From positions 1 to 8,938 of the forward strand of contig RFIY01000395.1 of NCBI GenBank assembly GCA_003695505.1: DNA of 8,938 nt, written 5' to 3'. The translations under genes were made by a program, and so were the position numbers. Positions 6,657 to 8,938 of the stretch are shown here, one piece after another. The first letter of the stretch is position 1. Each line of letters begins with the position of its first letter. Source of the DNA: Candidatus Dadabacteria bacterium (lineage in GTDB: Bacteria > J088). Below the pieces are notes generated by a model, which did not search any database, was not told the DNA's origin, and saw only the letters and a program-made list of their open reading frames with translations.

Positions 6657-8126
6657 TCAGGCCGCTGCTGCCGCAACGTGCTCCGCGAAGGCGGCAATCG
6701 CCAGCGACGGTGGTGTACCTGGTGCCGCCGGAAAGATCGAGCCGTCCGCGACGAACAGCCCCGGATGGCCGTAGACCTCGCCTGAAGCATTGACGACCCC
6801 GGAATTGGGCGCATCCGAAACGGTACAGCCACCCATCAGATGCACGGTCGCCCGCGACGCGCCACGGCTGCGCATCGACGGCACGTTGATCCAGCGCAGT
6901 CTTGACCTGGCTGCGTGTGCGAACTCCTGCATGCGCGCTTCAATGGCACTGTAGAGTTCTCCGGCGTCGGATCGCTGGTAAGCGATCGTCAAACCGCCGC
7001 CGCGCCACACCGCCCGCCCCGGCAAACCGTCATCACCCATGCCAAGCAGCAATGAGAAGCGTTCAAGCAGCCCACGGCTGATGCGGCCAGACCGCGGCCA
7101 GGGGATCACCCCTTCGGCGATCAGATAGCGATCATCGGTGCGAGGGAAAATGCCACCGATCGACGGCCCCGGCGCGTCATCCTGCACCGGAGCGGTGGAG
7201 AGCAGGCCGAGCACGTCCCCGTTCGCGCCAACGCGGCGACCGAGCTGGGCGGGCAGACGGGACAGGTCGCCGCGCTCACGCGCGCGCAGCAGCAGGCGCA
7301 TCGTGTTGAGGGCGCCGGCGCAAACAAAGACGCGGCGCGCTCGCCAAATGCGCTGACGCCCCGTCTGCTGGTCCCGGGCCGTGACTTCGTAACCGCCGTC
7401 CACGGATCGGATGGCACGGACGTCGATCAATGCTTCGACCACCGCGCCGGCCTGCAGGGCCATCTGGATATAGGTCAGGTCGAGCGTTGTTTTTGCCCCG
7501 TAGGTGCAGCCAATGATGCACTCGCCACAACCCTCGCATGGCTGTTGCACGACGCCGGCCGCATTGACGACATCTCGTGCGGCATCCGGACCGATCAGCG
7601 CCAGATCCGGCCGTTCGAACCGGTCGTTCCAATGCCGCCAGCGCGGCAAGGCATCCGGCCACGGTTGCGGGCGCAGGACAGCACGAACACGGGCAAACAG
7701 ATCCTTCCAGTACGCCCGATCCTGTAAGACACCGGGGAATGCATCGAAAAAGGCATCCCGCGGTTCAACGAGCATGTTCGTATAGACGTGCGATCCACCG
7801 CCAACGCCACTGCCGCAAAACACGGCCAGGTGCGGCGACCGGTGTACATCGAACAGACCGTCCGCATGGACCAGGCGATGGGCGCCGAGACCGGTACGGG
7901 CGCGCCATTCGATGCTGCGCAGCAGCCGCGCGGCCTGACGCCCGCGTGGGAACGCGCGCTGCCGCTCGGCCGCACCCGACTGTGATCCGACAGTATCCGT
8001 CCGCCACCAGGGACCACGCTCGAGGACGACCACCTGACGCCCCGCCTGCGCCAGCCGCGCCGCGATGACGCTGCCGGCGAAACCGGAACCGATGACGAGA
8101 TCTTCGACGGTCTGTACGAACCCCAC
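6657..8126 (-). CDS. GMC family oxidoreductase, cholesterol-oxidase-like
   Basis: A 489-residue FAD enzyme predicted to oxidise an alcohol. The ADP-binding fold is at the N-terminus (VIGSGFAGSVIAARLAQAG about 11-29, ending in VVVLERG), the GSGVGGGSHVYTNML loop near 106-120 contacts FAD, and C197-x2-C-x2-C-x3-C207 forms the Cys-rich motif common in the bacterial cholesterol-oxidase-like branch. The C-terminus has HLMGGC with the probable catalytic His429, then GLFVADGSIFPAAPGTPPSLAI. Where most GMC enzymes have Gly-x-Asn-Pro, this has Gly-Thr-Pro-Pro, so the usual second catalytic Asn or His is missing. No signal peptide is visible; the start is GTG with AGGA six bases upstream. It lies just downstream of a HEAT-like ORF, probably in one operon. 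Steroid, sterol or long-chain alcohol are possible substrates; which one cannot be told. Confidence 0.92.
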   Translation of the reverse strand: MGFVQTVEDLVIGSGFAGSVIAARLAQAGRQVVVLERGPWWRTDTVGSQSGAAERQRAFPRGRQAARLLRSIEWRARTGLGAHRLVHADGLFDVHRSPHLAVFCGSGVGGGSHVYTNMLVEPRDAFFDAFPGVLQDRAYWKDLFARVRAVLRPQPWPDALPRWRHWNDRFERPDLALIGPDAARDVVNAAGVVQQPCEGCGECIIGCTYGAKTTLDLTYIQMALQAGAVVEALIDVRAIRSVDGGYEVTARDQQTGRQRIWRARRVFVCAGALNTMRLLLRARERGDLSRLPAQLGRRVGANGDVLGLLSTAPVQDDAPGPSIGGIFPRTDDRYLIAEGVIPWPRSGRISRGLLERFSLLLGMGDDGLPGRAVWRGGGLTIAYQRSDAGELYSAIEARMQEFAHAARSRLRWINVPSMRSRGASRATVHLMGGCTVSDAPNSGVVNASGEVYGHPGLFVADGSIFPAAPGTPPSLAIAAFAEHVAAAAA

Positions 8127-8128
8127 GA

Positions 8129-8214
8129 TCAGTCCTGCGGAAAAAACGGCATGCCATACACACTACCGCGTTGTCGCAGCGCACGCTGCCGCGCCTGGAT
8201 CAGCGCGATACGAC
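8129..8214 (-). pseudogene. Putative shifted 3' end of the HEAT-like gene
   Basis: In the frame one base upstream of the HEAT-like frame, codons run on as ALIQARQRALRQRGSVYG and MPFFPQD, ending at TGA 8129-8131, two bases before the GTG of the GMC gene. Without this tail there would be a 73-bp gap. Its codon choice looks coding, and tight spacing to the next gene is typical of a real operon junction. This is inferred from the sequence, with no homologue recognised. Confidence 0.4.
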
Positions 8215-8622
8215 ACCCGCGTCGCGCTGCGCATTCAGGATCAGGCGCAATTCATCTCGGCTGGCGGCCGTCGAACGCATTTGCCCGAGTGCGGGGATCG
8301 CAGCCGCATTGCCGAGCAGGCGCTGCCGGTCGAGTGCGCGTGCGACCGCAAGCCGCAACGACTGCGATCGTGATCGCGCCGTACGTCTGGCCAGTGTATT
8401 CGTCGCCGCCTCGCCGAGCATGGCGTCGCTGGCCAGCAATCCATCGGCGATCCGTTGCACACCACCATCGGCGAGCTGGTCGGCCATACCGATCAGACGT
8501 TCGATGTCGCTTTTCGTACCGATGCGTACCAGCGCGTCGACCGCTTCCCGCGCCAGCGGCGCCGGCTGGTCGGGCTGCACGAGTCGCTGCCGCAGTCTCG
8601 ATCCGCCGGTAGACGCAAGCAA
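8200..8622 (-). CDS. HEAT-repeat-like protein, ends irregular (possible pseudogene)
   Basis: About 140 residues of Ala/Leu/Arg-rich helical repeats such as AREAVDALVRIG, GVQRIADGLLASDAMLGEAATNTLARR and RLAVARALDRQRLLGNAAAIPALGQM, resembling HEAT or armadillo-type helix pairs. It could be a small accessory or scaffold for the GMC enzyme encoded next. The 5' end is doubtful: the frame is closed by TAG at 8629-8631, only a TTG at 8622 is available, and no Shine-Dalgarno is seen. The 3' end is also doubtful: this frame stops at 8200, but a -1 shifted frame carries a plausible tail ending in GMPFFPQD right before the GMC start. The gene may be frameshifted, recoded or affected by sequence errors. 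The family assignment is from repeat pattern only. Confidence 0.5.
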   Translation of the reverse strand: MLASTGGSRLRQRLVQPDQPAPLAREAVDALVRIGTKSDIERLIGMADQLADGGVQRIADGLLASDAMLGEAATNTLARRTARSRSQSLRLAVARALDRQRLLGNAAAIPALGQMRSTAASRDELRLILNAQRDAGVVSR

Positions 8623-8667
8623 TGCGCGCTACCGAACGTTTGGCGACACCGGGACGACGGAGGGCAA

Positions 8668-8938
8668 CTAACTACATTCCAATGGGAGGAAGACATTCGG
8701 AAACGTCTGAGGTGTACCGTCCACATATACCGTGACAGGCCTTGTATGATTCTGCCATGTATGGCAGTCGGTCACCTCTCTGCCAAACTCCATTGCCGTC
8801 GACGTTGCAGTTTCAGTCAGCGGTTGTGGGAAGCGACATCCGGCTTCCCCCGTTTCGACCGTAACACTGGAGGCAGTATCCAGATACACACCAGATACGC
8901 GGACGCGATTCCAGACCCACCCCTGGTTTTGATAGGAA
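8668..8938 (-). CDS. Hypothetical protein, C-terminal fragment
   Basis: An open frame enters from the right edge and ends at TAG 8668-8670, giving the last 90 residues of a larger protein. It is rich in Thr and Val with strand-like stretches (WVWNRVRVSGVYL, SSVTVETGEAGC, RPVTVYVDG), three cysteines and no long helix, which suggests a beta-rich and possibly exported domain. No family was recognised. Base composition looks lower in GC than the neighbouring genes. A GTG at 8889 could start a 73-residue protein, but the frame and composition continue unbroken to the edge, so a truncated larger gene is more likely. It is 46 bp upstream of the HEAT-like ORF on the same strand and in the same frame. 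Confidence 0.55.
   Translation of the reverse strand, partial: SYQNQGWVWNRVRVSGVYLDTASSVTVETGEAGCRFPQPLTETATSTAMEFGREVTDCHTWQNHTRPVTVYVDGTPQTFPNVFLPLECS

Noticed and set aside
8632-8643. Near-palindrome CCGAACGTTTGG
   Set aside because: Only 12 bp with one mismatched pair and no adjacent promoter or T-run; not distinguishable from chance.
8151-8671. Plus-strand open frames of over 150 codons opposite the HEAT-like ORF
   Set aside because: Arg/Ser/Ala-rich translations typical of antisense reading of GC-rich DNA; the minus strand gives helical repeats. Since the HEAT-like ORF is itself uncertain, this is a moderate-confidence rejection.

Overview
The window is a GC-rich stretch of bacterial chromosome. 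Codon use, Shine-Dalgarno sites and gene content suggest a proteobacterium, probably a gammaproteobacterium that handles steroids or other lipids. This placement is inferred from gene content only; there is no rRNA or marker gene here.

Layout: (1) 1-386, minus: the N-terminal part of a steroid 5-alpha-reductase family membrane enzyme, cut by the left edge. (2) 387-850: 464 bp without a credible gene, holding a 229-bp MITE-like element (422-650) with about 50-bp terminal inverted repeats and a candidate 7-bp target duplication. (3) 851-1309, plus: a MaoC-type single-hotdog enoyl-CoA hydratase. (4) 1325-2294, minus: a MarR regulator followed, with a 17-bp overlap, by a DUF4442 hotdog thioesterase; a perfect 14-bp palindrome upstream is the likely operator. 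(5) 2375-2412: a strong hairpin beyond the end of the next gene. (6) 2441-6502, minus: a 1353-residue secreted CSLREA / parallel beta-helix / choice-of-anchor Q / double DUF11 surface protein with an EF-hand-like loop and an odd C-terminal hydrophobic hairpin plus short tail; its promoter is visible at 6544-6572. (7) 6657-8126, minus: a GMC flavin oxidoreductase related to cholesterol oxidases. (8) 8129-8622, minus: a HEAT-repeat-like ORF directly upstream of the GMC gene, with an irregular 5' end and a probable 3' frameshift. (9) 8668-8938, minus: the C-terminal 90 residues of an unrecognised, lower-GC protein cut by the right edge.

How the genes may work together: the 5-alpha-reductase relative and the cholesterol-oxidase-like GMC enzyme both point to steroid or sterol-like substrates, while MaoC and DUF4442 fit acyl-CoA chemistry such as side-chain or fatty-acid breakdown. 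The MarR protein probably represses its own operon with the thioesterase. The giant beta-helix protein is a separate transcription unit and most likely a cell-surface or envelope structure. I see no tRNA, rRNA, CRISPR array, transposase or phage gene. The best candidates for something undescribed are the MITE-like repeat, the C-terminal anchor of the beta-helix protein and the broken or recoded HEAT/GMC junction.
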